Part shown: piece by piece, positions 7,637 through 13,952 of the stretch
How positions within the stretch are numbered: position 1 is the stretch's first letter
Layout of the letters: each line of letters begins with the position of its first letter
IMG/VR virus record: IMGVR_UViG_3300034107_000725
Location: 62,001-126,000 of that record
Source: a virus
DNA: 64,000 nucleotides
Strand: one strand, 5' to 3'
Program-made: the position numbers and the translations under genes
The notes under the pieces: generated by a model
The model's database searches: none
What the model was told of the DNA's origin: nothing
Seen by the model: the letters and a program-made list of their open reading frames with translations, nothing else

Positions 7637-8407
7637 ATGGCATGGTACAACCAGGAAAAACCTGACACGATGAATTTTGTCGTAGCAGGTAATTACCACT
7701 CAGGTTATGGTTTGCTCCAGGCGGCATTGTCCGCTCACCCTAGCGTTGTTTGTCACGGGGACGTACTGCACACGGAAGATAAGATTCGGCAAATCGAGCA
7801 TGAGAGCTATTTTGGCGATTCAGGTAGAGTGCCGGATTGGTACGTCCCAACACATTTGAGTGCAGAGCAGTATCTAAACAACAAGATCTTTGACAACACC
7901 TTGCACCAAGAGCGAGCAGTCGGCGTAAAGATCAACTACTGCAACTTCGTCCAGCACGATTTGTGGGACTATGTTGATCAGAAGTGTCGTCAGGGTGACT
8001 TCTATCTTGTACACGTCGTGAGAAATCCCATCGCTTGTTACGTAGCCTGGAAGCAAGCTCAAGGTAACAATGGATTGTTAGGTCCTGCGGTTCGCAGTCA
8101 TACAGTGTTTGTGGAGCCTCAAGAGCTAACCCAGTTTGTGCGGGAGCACGAAGCAGTGAAGCTCAAGATTGATCGGTTGTGTTCCTCGCGTGCAGTGATA
8201 CTTTATCACGAGATGCTTTTGGACTTTCGGGGCACGCTGGAGAAGTTGCTTCCTTGGATGGAGCTACCGTTTAGCTCTGCTTGTGTCATTAACCAGGCTC
8301 GGGTAAAACGACGAGACATTCGTAGTCGGGTTTCCAACTGGTCGCAGCTCAAGACTGCACTACCTCGGGACGTATTGGCATACCTCGAAGACCCTACGCT
8401 TTTTTGA
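7637..8407 (+). CDS. Sulfotransferase family protein
   Basis: This 256-residue protein follows the sulfotransferase plan. The 5'-phosphosulfate loop is VVAGNYHSGYGLLQAAL (residues 15-31); the 3'-phosphate segment is LVHVVRNPIACYVAWKQ, with R129; and NWSQLKTALP near the C-terminus matches the region that contacts the adenine and closes the site. The ATG at 7637 is set by AAGGAC (7625-7630). It differs clearly from the other two sulfotransferases here, so the three probably act on different positions or acceptors. It follows the GT2 gene by 24 bases. Confidence 0.75.
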   Translation: MAWYNQEKPDTMNFVVAGNYHSGYGLLQAALSAHPSVVCHGDVLHTEDKIRQIEHESYFGDSGRVPDWYVPTHLSAEQYLNNKIFDNTLHQERAVGVKINYCNFVQHDLWDYVDQKCRQGDFYLVHVVRNPIACYVAWKQAQGNNGLLGPAVRSHTVFVEPQELTQFVREHEAVKLKIDRLCSSRAVILYHEMLLDFRGTLEKLLPWMELPFSSACVINQARVKRRDIRSRVSNWSQLKTALPRDVLAYLEDPTLF

Positions 8408-8421
8408 TCCTCAAGGACACT

Positions 8422-8643
8422 ATGACAAAGCCAAAGAAGGAAAATCCACCGTTGACGGATCGCGAGTGGCAAGTTGTACGACTGATTCAACAGAATAAGA
8501 AGTACAGAGAGATTGCAACAGAATTGGGATTGGGCTACGAGACTGTGAAGACTTATGCCACGCGTATTCGTCGCAAGCTCAATCTGACGTCTAAAGTGGC
8601 GGTTGCGTTGTGGGCACAAGAGAAAGGAAAGTCTGATGGATAA
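8422..8643 (+). CDS. Solo LuxR/GerE-type HTH protein
   Basis: The 73-residue protein is almost entirely a GerE domain: PPLTDREWQVVRLIQQNKKYREIATELGLGYETVKTYATRIRRKLNL contains the scaffold helix, the IATELGLGYETVKTY turn and the recognition helix. It has no receiver or ligand domain, so it would bind DNA constitutively or work as a partner of a host regulator. AAGGAC (8413-8418) sets the ATG at 8422. Its last codons overlap the start of the next gene (ATG at 8636). It lies between sulfotransferase genes and may regulate this accessory block. Confidence 0.85.
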   Translation: MTKPKKENPPLTDREWQVVRLIQQNKKYREIATELGLGYETVKTYATRIRRKLNLTSKVAVALWAQEKGKSDG

Positions 8644-9205
8644 ACTGAAGCAGTTGGCGACCATCGGCGGCAAGCAACAGTGGTCACAGTACCAAGAAGC
8701 GGTAAGAAAAGAGCTGTTAGCGGGACGACACGACAATTCGATTGCGATAGAATTCCCGGAAGAGCCTATCCGTTATCCTTGTCTGGTGGCATCCAAGGCA
8801 AACGAAATTGACATCACACAGCCGGGATCCTTTGCCCGCATAGTTGTGTCTTGTTGCTACGTTTATCCAGAAGATGCCAGGCATCTGCTAGAAGTTGCAA
8901 GCCGCTCAAATCCAAACTGGAATCCTATGGTCACAACGAAAGTTGAGACATTTCTTGATCTACCTCGTGAACTGGCTGGCGTCGTTGATTACGACGATGA
9001 CGACTACAGTCCAACCGAGCTGGGCACTCTCACATTAGCTCTATTGCTGGAGTTAAAAGACATTGGAGCCTTGAAGCTGGATAAGTTGACACAGCGGATG
9101 GCTAAGGTAGACGATTGGCTGGTCAAACAGACGGCGGAAGAGCTTGAGTACGCACAAACGATTGAGATTGTAGAAAAGATTTGGGGAGACTCGGATGTTA
9201 GCTAA
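8636..9205 (+). CDS. Hypothetical protein (189 aa)
   Basis: The ATG at 8636 overlaps the end of the LuxR-type gene and has GGAAAG upstream. The product is soluble and acidic, with an early motif EFPEEPIRYPCLVASKANEI, an acidic stretch VVDYDDDDYSPTELG, and a helical C-terminal half rich in Leu, Lys and Glu. No family was recognised. The gene overlaps the following sulfotransferase by 11 bases, so the three genes 8422-9824 are translationally coupled. Confidence 0.65.
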   Translation: MDKLKQLATIGGKQQWSQYQEAVRKELLAGRHDNSIAIEFPEEPIRYPCLVASKANEIDITQPGSFARIVVSCCYVYPEDARHLLEVASRSNPNWNPMVTTKVETFLDLPRELAGVVDYDDDDYSPTELGTLTLALLLELKDIGALKLDKLTQRMAKVDDWLVKQTAEELEYAQTIEIVEKIWGDSDVS

Positions 9206-9824
9206 TCTGTTTGATCCGAAGTGGTGGTACATGGAGATTCCACGTACCGGATCGTCAACGCTAGATCGTGCTTTGTTTCAAGTGCTGCCAGGAGCAGTCA
9301 GCTTGTATCAAAAGCACTGGCCGATACTACCAACACCGTTTCTTGATCCTAACGCTCCGGATGTGACAGGGATTGTTTCGATTCGCAATCCCTACAGCCG
9401 GGCGGTTAGCTGTTGGCAGTTCTTTACAAAACCCGGGTCAATATCCTTCCGTGACTGGACGCGAGAGCGGCTAATTCAAGGTTTTGTAAACTTGCAGATT
9501 GAAGCTCGACCACAGAGCTTCTGGTTCAACCTTCACAAGTGGGAAGCGGTTATCCGACAGGACCACCTGGAAGACGATTTCTGGGCCGCGGTGCATTCGA
9601 TGTACCCGGACATACCTCGTAAAGACATCACAAGGTATAACGACATCAACGGCGACTGGAATAACCGGGCGGGTTTTAAAACATCCAGACCGAACCCGTG
9701 GCACACCTACTACTGCGAAGAATCTCTAAACAACGTAGCGGTTATCTACGACACAGATTTTGAATGTCTGGAGCAGTGGTACTCACGAGATTTTTCTGAG
9801 GCAATTTCTGGAAGTAAAAGCTAG
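9195..9824 (+). CDS. Sulfotransferase family protein (Sulfotransfer_2-like)
   Basis: This 209-residue protein has the membrane-sulfotransferase-type PAPS motifs: 5' loop MEIPRTGSSTLDRAL (about residues 13-27) and 3' segment SIRNPYSRAVSCWQFF (about 62-76). These are closest in pattern to carbohydrate sulfotransferases such as heparan and chondroitin types, but here without a membrane anchor. It begins inside the preceding gene and is the last gene before the structured-RNA gap. A glycan acceptor is likely given the neighbours; which one is not visible. Confidence 0.8.
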   Translation: MLANLFDPKWWYMEIPRTGSSTLDRALFQVLPGAVSLYQKHWPILPTPFLDPNAPDVTGIVSIRNPYSRAVSCWQFFTKPGSISFRDWTRERLIQGFVNLQIEARPQSFWFNLHKWEAVIRQDHLEDDFWAAVHSMYPDIPRKDITRYNDINGDWNNRAGFKTSRPNPWHTYYCEESLNNVAVIYDTDFECLEQWYSRDFSEAISGSKS

Positions 9825-9895
9825 ACAATCCAAATTGCCCGTGATAAACTTTCCTTCGTTGGTCATTAGGGAATCTTGTGAAACTGCCAACATCG

Positions 9896-9930
9896 AACCC
9901 CGTTGGACTGCAATTCCTTCGGGGTTTCTT
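9896..9930 (+). terminator. Likely intrinsic terminator
   Basis: AACCCCG (9896-9902) pairs with CGGGGTT (9920-9926) across a 17-base loop and is followed by TTCTTCTT. The stem is solid but the loop is long, so efficiency is uncertain. It follows the last sulfotransferase gene and separates it from the promoter at 9994. Confidence 0.6.
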
Positions 9931-9970
9931 CTTGTCTACTCAAATTCCCTGTTCAATTTTTTAATAAGTA

Positions 9971-9999
9971 TTCGCTATCATAGGTAGCTGCGATATAAT
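9971..9999 (+). promoter_or_regulatory. Sigma70-like promoter for structured RNA
   Basis: A perfect TATAAT at 9994-9999 has a weak -35 (TTCGCT, 9971-9976) 17 bases upstream, within an AT-rich stretch (9955-9970). The expected start is near 10005, exactly where the closing helix of the RNA at 10006-10206 begins. No reading frame starts for another 230 bases. Confidence 0.6.
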
Positions 10000-10005
10000 C
10001 CCGAT

Positions 10006-10206
10006 TGGTGACTTTGCCGCAGGTGTCGGCAGGTTAGGGGACTCGACGCAGCCAGGATAGCAGCGACACGGGTTAGGACGACTGCCTAAGTGAAAAACCA
10101 GCAGTTGGAGGTATTTCAGTCGCACCTTTTAGACTGGAAACAGCGAAGAGTCTTGCAACCCTTCGCACTGGACTTGAGGTAGGGGATCTCAAGGGGTCAC
10201 CATTTT
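10006..10206 (+). ncRNA. Structured noncoding RNA or long leader, GGA-rich
   Basis: The 415-base gap 9825-10239 has no gene but holds this compact RNA. TGGTGAC (10006-10012) pairs with GTCACCA (10196-10202), closing the whole element, and TTTT follows. Inside are GTGTCG/CGACAC (10023-10028 with 10065-10070), CGACTG/CAGTCG (10079-10084 with 10118-10123), GCGAAG/CTTCGC (10143-10148 with 10161-10166) and CTTGAG/CTCAAG (10173-10178 with 10188-10193). The last has GGGGA in its 9-base loop. Seven GGA triplets occur in about 200 bases. It does not show the signature sequences of RNase P, tmRNA, 6S, SRP RNA or the cobalamin riboswitch. It may be a CsrA sponge or a leader for the gene at 10240. Confidence 0.5.
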
Positions 10207-10215
10207 CCATCACTA

Positions 10216-10238
10216 CTTCTCTCAGGGACGTCGAGAAG
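10216..10238 (+). promoter_or_regulatory. Hairpin exposing a GGGA ribosome site before the 10240 gene
   Basis: CTTCTC (10216-10221) pairs with GAGAAG (10233-10238), leaving an 11-base loop that contains AGGGA (10224-10228), the only ribosome-site candidate for the ATG at 10240. GGA in a hairpin loop over a Shine-Dalgarno site is the classic CsrA target layout, and csrA is encoded about 1.0 kb downstream. Confidence 0.5.
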
Positions 10239-10239
10239 C

Positions 10240-10731
10240 ATGTCACAAGACCACCGTAATCAGCTCGATAAAGTCAAAGAACGAATTCAAAACCTACAGA
10301 CTGGATCTGCCCGAGTTCTCGGGCAAGACTCTGGGATCTGGGGAAGACAAGAAGAAATCATTGAACTACTGTCGACCGTGGCAGAAAATCTAAGTGATGT
10401 GTCGGAGATCAGAGGCCAAGAGCATATTCAGATCATCCAGCAAGTAGCTACGATCGAATCTAACATCGACCACATCAAACGCGATGTAGGACTTCTTTGC
10501 AAGTTGGTGAGAGACGGCAACGGACAGCCTTCGATCATTCAACGATTGGCGAACCTGGAAACAGTTGTACACAATCAAACACGTGACATCGAGCAAATCG
10601 GTCAGCATGCCAATTCGATCATGGCAGCTCGTATGCTTACCAAGTCGCAAATCATCACAGGCTTAACTGGCATGGTGATTACCGCTCTGCTTTCGTCATT
10701 AGCCCTGTTCGCGACTTTGCTGAAACCGTAG
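10240..10731 (+). CDS. Coiled-coil protein with C-terminal membrane anchor
   Basis: This is a 163-residue tail-anchored protein. Residues 1-135 are helical with heptad-like spacing (LDKVKERIQNL, IQIIQQVATIESNIDHI, LANLETVVHNQ) and no enzyme motif. Residues about 137-160 (ITGLTGMVITALLSSLALFATLL) form one membrane segment ending three residues from the C-terminus, so the bulk would face the cytoplasm. Its ribosome site is in a hairpin loop, and it follows the structured RNA, so it is probably post-transcriptionally controlled. Possible roles are an envelope anchor or a spanin/holin-type lysis accessory; neither is shown. Confidence 0.65.
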   Translation: MSQDHRNQLDKVKERIQNLQTGSARVLGQDSGIWGRQEEIIELLSTVAENLSDVSEIRGQEHIQIIQQVATIESNIDHIKRDVGLLCKLVRDGNGQPSIIQRLANLETVVHNQTRDIEQIGQHANSIMAARMLTKSQIITGLTGMVITALLSSLALFATLLKP

Positions 10732-10739
10732 GAGTTGCT

Positions 10740-11306
10740 ATGAGCCTGATCTCTGTCACTGATCTTCCAGACTATCGGCATCTTCTTTTATACGAAGTTG
10801 TCAAAGACACGGAGAAGCGAGCTGAAGTCAAGATGACAGGCTTGTTGCAGGCAACCGGAGGTTACCTGCTTGTTGGCGTTCCTACCGCTCTGGTTCGTGG
10901 TATCTTCGATGCCATGCATGAGCCGGGCATCTCTCTACCCAACGCAGTAGACGAAGAAGCCCTAAGGGCCGGTATCGTAGTGATGACCCCGGAAGAACTG
11001 AGTCAGATTGGTGGCCCGACCAAAGTCAGTGAGCGGGGTAAACACTTCACGTACCATCTCGGTAAGCTGGTCGAAGCTCCGGCTCGTGGTTGGCCTGGTG
11101 TGTCCACTTGTTGGCACTTACAAATAAAATCGCCCGAGCTAAACAAGCTCAGGCGAAGTTACGGGCTACCGTCTAAGTTGGAAGACGGCTCTGATTTTTC
11201 GATTGTGGTGGCCTGTCGTAAAATTGGCGTGTTGACCGCCAATTCTGTACGCAAAGTCACAGAGCAGCAGGCAGATCATCGTCTTCCTGATTGGACTCTA
11301 CCTTAA
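10740..11306 (+). CDS. Hypothetical protein (188 aa)
   Basis: The protein starts nine bases after the tail-anchored gene, with GGAG (10731-10734) as ribosome site. It contains a short hydrophobic stretch GGYLLVGVPTALVRGIF, a central helical part, and a C-terminal half with aromatic residues (RGWPGVSTCWHLQI) and a strand FSIVVACRKIGVLTANSV. No family was recognised. Its 3' end converges with and overlaps csrA by 50 bases, and the csrA terminator lies within its coding sequence, so the two messages are antisense to each other over about 190 bases. Confidence 0.6.
   Translation: MSLISVTDLPDYRHLLLYEVVKDTEKRAEVKMTGLLQATGGYLLVGVPTALVRGIFDAMHEPGISLPNAVDEEALRAGIVVMTPEELSQIGGPTKVSERGKHFTYHLGKLVEAPARGWPGVSTCWHLQIKSPELNKLRRSYGLPSKLEDGSDFSIVVACRKIGVLTANSVRKVTEQQADHRLPDWTLP
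11121..11155 (-). terminator. Intrinsic terminator for csrA
   Basis: On the minus strand a 10-bp stem with one mismatch (11155-11146 with 11140-11131), a 5-base loop and the tail ATTTTATTTG (11130-11121) form a typical rho-independent terminator. It lies about 100 bases past the csrA stop, inside the plus-strand gene 10740-11306. Confidence 0.75.
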
Positions 11307-11475
11307 GCAGCTGCTCAAGGGCTATCGCTTCCGCGACTTCCCTTCGATGCACAGGGATTTCAATCGGGGCTGTAATCCCCAATCGTACCTTGTCACCGCG
11401 GATGTCGACGATGGTCAAAACGATATCCGAACCGATGATGATTTCTTCGCCAACTCTTCGACAGAGAACGAGCAT
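11257..11475 (-). CDS. csrA: Carbon storage regulator CsrA
   Basis: This is a 72-residue CsrA/RsmA protein. The core MLVLCRRVGEEIIIGSDI and RLGITAPIEIPVHRREV align without gaps to the family, including L4, R6 and R7 in the first strand and V42 and R44 in the last, the residues that contact GGA in target RNA. The C-terminal tail is about ten residues longer than in E. coli. CsrA is a dimer that represses or stabilises messages by binding GGA in hairpin loops near ribosome sites. GGAAGGAGAG precedes the ATG. It is the only confident minus-strand gene in the window and carries its own terminator, which fits a separately transcribed moron-like cassette. Confidence 0.93.
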   Translation of the reverse strand: MLVLCRRVGEEIIIGSDIVLTIVDIRGDKVRLGITAPIEIPVHRREVAEAIALEQLLKVESNQEDDDLPAAL

Positions 11476-11556
11476 TCAAGACTCTCCTTCCGTGAAACTG
11501 AAAATGCTACCCAACGATTACACTAGCTTCTTTCTGGGGACAGGTCAATAACTCAC

Positions 11557-12063
11557 ATGAGCACACACGCACTGGAACAACGACTGATTCTCACTCCAAC
11601 CTCACAGAACGGGCATGCGGCACTGCATGATCTTTTTTTAAAATCTGCACAGTCTCGAATGGGTTGGTACATAGCAGGTTCTGAAATCGAGGGACAAGGT
11701 ATTTTTGCAGCTAAAGATTTTAAAACTGGGGATACCATCGGACTTGCGATGACACCTGACGGCGAAGATGAGTATGGTTCTAAAAAGTGGAATTTAACAG
11801 AGTTTGCCAGGTTCTGTAACCATCAGTGGAAATCTAACACAGAACTAAAGAAGCGGGACGGTCAATTTTATCTGGTGGCACTTAAGCCAATCGAAACTGA
11901 TGACGAGATCATCTCAAACTATGCCCAGGTTACTCGGGCTGTCGGCCCACACAGTCGCATGTTATGGGACGGTAAAGACATACCAACAAGTGACTTGCAG
12001 GATTATCTAGAAAAAGACGCAGAACTGTCTTCGAATTTGTTAGAATTCTATCCGCTTCCCTGA
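11557..12063 (+). CDS. SET-domain protein, putative lysine methyltransferase
   Basis: This 168-residue protein matches a minimal SET domain. GQGIFAAKDFKTGDTI (from residue 47) is the first SET strand pair, FCNHQWKSNTEL (86-97) holds the asparagine-histidine element that binds S-adenosylmethionine, and ALKPIETDDEIISNYAQV (108-125) is the E-x5-Y-type active-site end with Y122. No pre-SET or zinc cluster is present. SET enzymes methylate lysine in proteins; in a phage the target could be a host or virion protein. It starts 82 bases from csrA, divergently. Confidence 0.8.
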   Translation: MSTHALEQRLILTPTSQNGHAALHDLFLKSAQSRMGWYIAGSEIEGQGIFAAKDFKTGDTIGLAMTPDGEDEYGSKKWNLTEFARFCNHQWKSNTELKKRDGQFYLVALKPIETDDEIISNYAQVTRAVGPHSRMLWDGKDIPTSDLQDYLEKDAELSSNLLEFYPLP

Positions 12064-12087
12064 CAGTCCACCGTCTGAGGCTTAGTC

Positions 12088-12948
12088 ATGAACTTCGTGA
12101 GCACCGATCAGCTGTATAAAGATATGGCTGCATGGGAACGGCAATTGCCTGAATTTGATGCTGTTTGCGGTGTGCCTCGCAGTGGATTGATCCCTGCGGC
12201 CTACATCGCTACCAGGCGTAACATACGCATGGTACCGCTCAACGAATTGCTACAGAAGCCAGACGGGGCCATTGAACGCTCACCGTTACGAGACGTAAAT
12301 CCGGTAATGGTTTACAACAAGCCTTATGGCAATCGGCTACTCATCGTGGATGACTCATCGAGCAACGCCAGTGTCACGTTCACGGATTTGCGGCAGCGAC
12401 TGGCTCGGCAGACTTCGTTGCAAATTTCATACGGTTCGGTATACCGAGCTTCGGAAACCAGCAAGGTAGATTACTTCTATCGTGAAGTTCCGATGCCCAG
12501 GATGTTTGGCTGGAACTGGTATCGCCATTGTTACCTAGGCAACGCTATGTGTGACATGGATGGCGTGCTATGCGAAGACTGGAAGCGGCGATCAGAAGAA
12601 AACCATGATCCGGAGTTTGTCCGTCACGTGAATGAGGCAAAACCTTTGTACATTCCAGACGTACCGCTTAGAGCTGTGGTTACCAGTCGAATTGAGCGAT
12701 ACCGTAAGGAGACGATAGACTGGCTGGCTCGACATCGGGTTAAGTATGGCCGATTGATCATGCATCCGGCGGAAACACCAGAAGAGCGACGGGCTGCCAA
12801 GGATCATGCGATTCGTAAGGCTGAAGCCTACCGGTATGACAGCCAATCCTTTCTTTTCATTGAAAGCGATGTGAGACAAGCAGCTCAAATATTCGAGCTG
12901 ACACGAGCCCCCGTCTTATGTGTCGATACCATGACAATGTTTTCTTGA
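12088..12948 (+). CDS. Phosphoribosyltransferase-HAD domain fusion
   Basis: The 286-residue protein joins two enzymes. Residues 1-130 form a type I phosphoribosyltransferase: FDAVCGVPRSGLIPAAYIA is the N-terminal pyrophosphate loop region and LLIVDDSSSNAS (84-95) the PRPP-binding motif. Residues 152-286 are HAD-like: CDMDGVLCEDW has the D-x-D (156, 158) nucleophile motif and AVVTSRIERYR the second (threonine/serine) motif. Fusion suggests that a base or nucleotide is salvaged and then dephosphorylated, or the reverse. It precedes the ribonucleotide reductase by three genes, in keeping with a nucleotide role. Confidence 0.8.
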   Translation: MNFVSTDQLYKDMAAWERQLPEFDAVCGVPRSGLIPAAYIATRRNIRMVPLNELLQKPDGAIERSPLRDVNPVMVYNKPYGNRLLIVDDSSSNASVTFTDLRQRLARQTSLQISYGSVYRASETSKVDYFYREVPMPRMFGWNWYRHCYLGNAMCDMDGVLCEDWKRRSEENHDPEFVRHVNEAKPLYIPDVPLRAVVTSRIERYRKETIDWLARHRVKYGRLIMHPAETPEERRAAKDHAIRKAEAYRYDSQSFLFIESDVRQAAQIFELTRAPVLCVDTMTMFS

Positions 12949-12959
12949 AAGGAATATGC

Positions 12960-13472
12960 ATGAGTTTTTCTTACATCGAAGAAGATTTTCGCTACGCTAC
13001 GGGGCTTCAGGTCGACTGCTACTCTGAAGCAGAGCAGGAAGAGAAACCCCATATGGCGGGGTATGAGCTGATCCAGCTATTAGATCAGATGGACGGACAC
13101 TGGCTAAAAACACCCGCAGATAAGTGCGTGTTTTACATGCAGACTTTGCCGGGCACAGCTTACTGGCTGGTCAAGCACTGGGAACAAGCGGAACACAAGC
13201 CTCGATTTATATTGATCCTGGAGCGAGCGGTTAAAGGTAATCGAGTGTGGCAATACCTGTCGCAGCAGTCCAATGTTACGTTACATGAGCCAACACTGGA
13301 GGAACTTGATACCGTGACTTGCCAGGTCATAACCGTCCAGACAGAAATACAAAGTCGATTGGTATACAACAAACCTTCAATCATCTACGATCCCAGTCGG
13401 GCACTAAGTAAAGAGCCCGGTGGTGAGTATTTCATGAATTCAACAATATGGGTAACTCGCCATGGGAATTGA
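12960..13472 (+). CDS. Hypothetical protein (170 aa)
   Basis: The ATG at 12960 has AAAGGAA five bases upstream; an earlier frame-open ATG lies inside the preceding gene. The protein is acidic and soluble, with GYELIQLLDQMDGHWL, a YWLVKHWEQAEHKPRFILILERA segment like a Rossmann-type strand-helix, and TCQVITVQTEIQSRLVYNKPS. A nucleotide- or glycan-related fold is possible but no family was recognised. It overlaps the next gene by 11 bases. Confidence 0.65.
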   Translation: MSFSYIEEDFRYATGLQVDCYSEAEQEEKPHMAGYELIQLLDQMDGHWLKTPADKCVFYMQTLPGTAYWLVKHWEQAEHKPRFILILERAVKGNRVWQYLSQQSNVTLHEPTLEELDTVTCQVITVQTEIQSRLVYNKPSIIYDPSRALSKEPGGEYFMNSTIWVTRHGN

Positions 13473-13911
13473 AACAGCCGAAAACGTACCAGGCTGGATA
13501 CAGCAACTTGTACGAGACATAGGTGAGCAGCTGCATCCTTTGGGGTTTATGGGTCAACTTGGGTTTCGCTACCTGCCGCCAGCCGCTCAGGCAAACATAA
13601 CACACCGCTGGGTCATTGGAATTTATCCTGTGCCGTATGAGTTGTCAGGTGGCAAACGAGACGGCGTTGTTGTGGTCGCCGGGTTTTGTCTGGATCTTTT
13701 GAAAACAATGTCACAATTTTCTGACATCACAACTCTGGAATGGCGAGTGCCTCGAAGATATACTGACGGACTCTCCGGGCCGGAGTTCTGGTTAGAAGGA
13801 TGTTACCAGAACAAAGAATTGGTACAGCTGCATGTTTATGCGGATTGCCCGGCGGATGAACTACCTACCTTAGTACTGGATGTTGTCACTGGAACCTTAC
13901 GGGTCAAGTGA
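13462..13911 (+). CDS. Hypothetical protein (149 aa)
   Basis: This 149-residue soluble protein has an even spread of strands and helices, no signal or membrane segment, and an acidic C-terminal part (YADCPADELPTLVLD). It overlaps the preceding gene by 11 bases and lies immediately upstream of the ribonucleotide reductase, so it is in the same transcription unit. No family was recognised. Confidence 0.6.
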   Translation: MGIETAENVPGWIQQLVRDIGEQLHPLGFMGQLGFRYLPPAAQANITHRWVIGIYPVPYELSGGKRDGVVVVAGFCLDLLKTMSQFSDITTLEWRVPRRYTDGLSGPEFWLEGCYQNKELVQLHVYADCPADELPTLVLDVVTGTLRVK

Positions 13912-13952
13912 CATGTGTTGTCTGTAACTCTATATCAGCAGGAGTGGCATAT

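Noticed and set aside
10006-10206. Cobalamin riboswitch, RNase P RNA, tmRNA, SRP RNA or 6S RNA
   Set aside because: AGCCAGGA is faintly like a B12 box, but the GCCACTG core is missing and the B12-dependent reductase is 4 kb away. No RNase P, tmRNA (no T-arm/CCA end), SRP or 6S hallmark was found.
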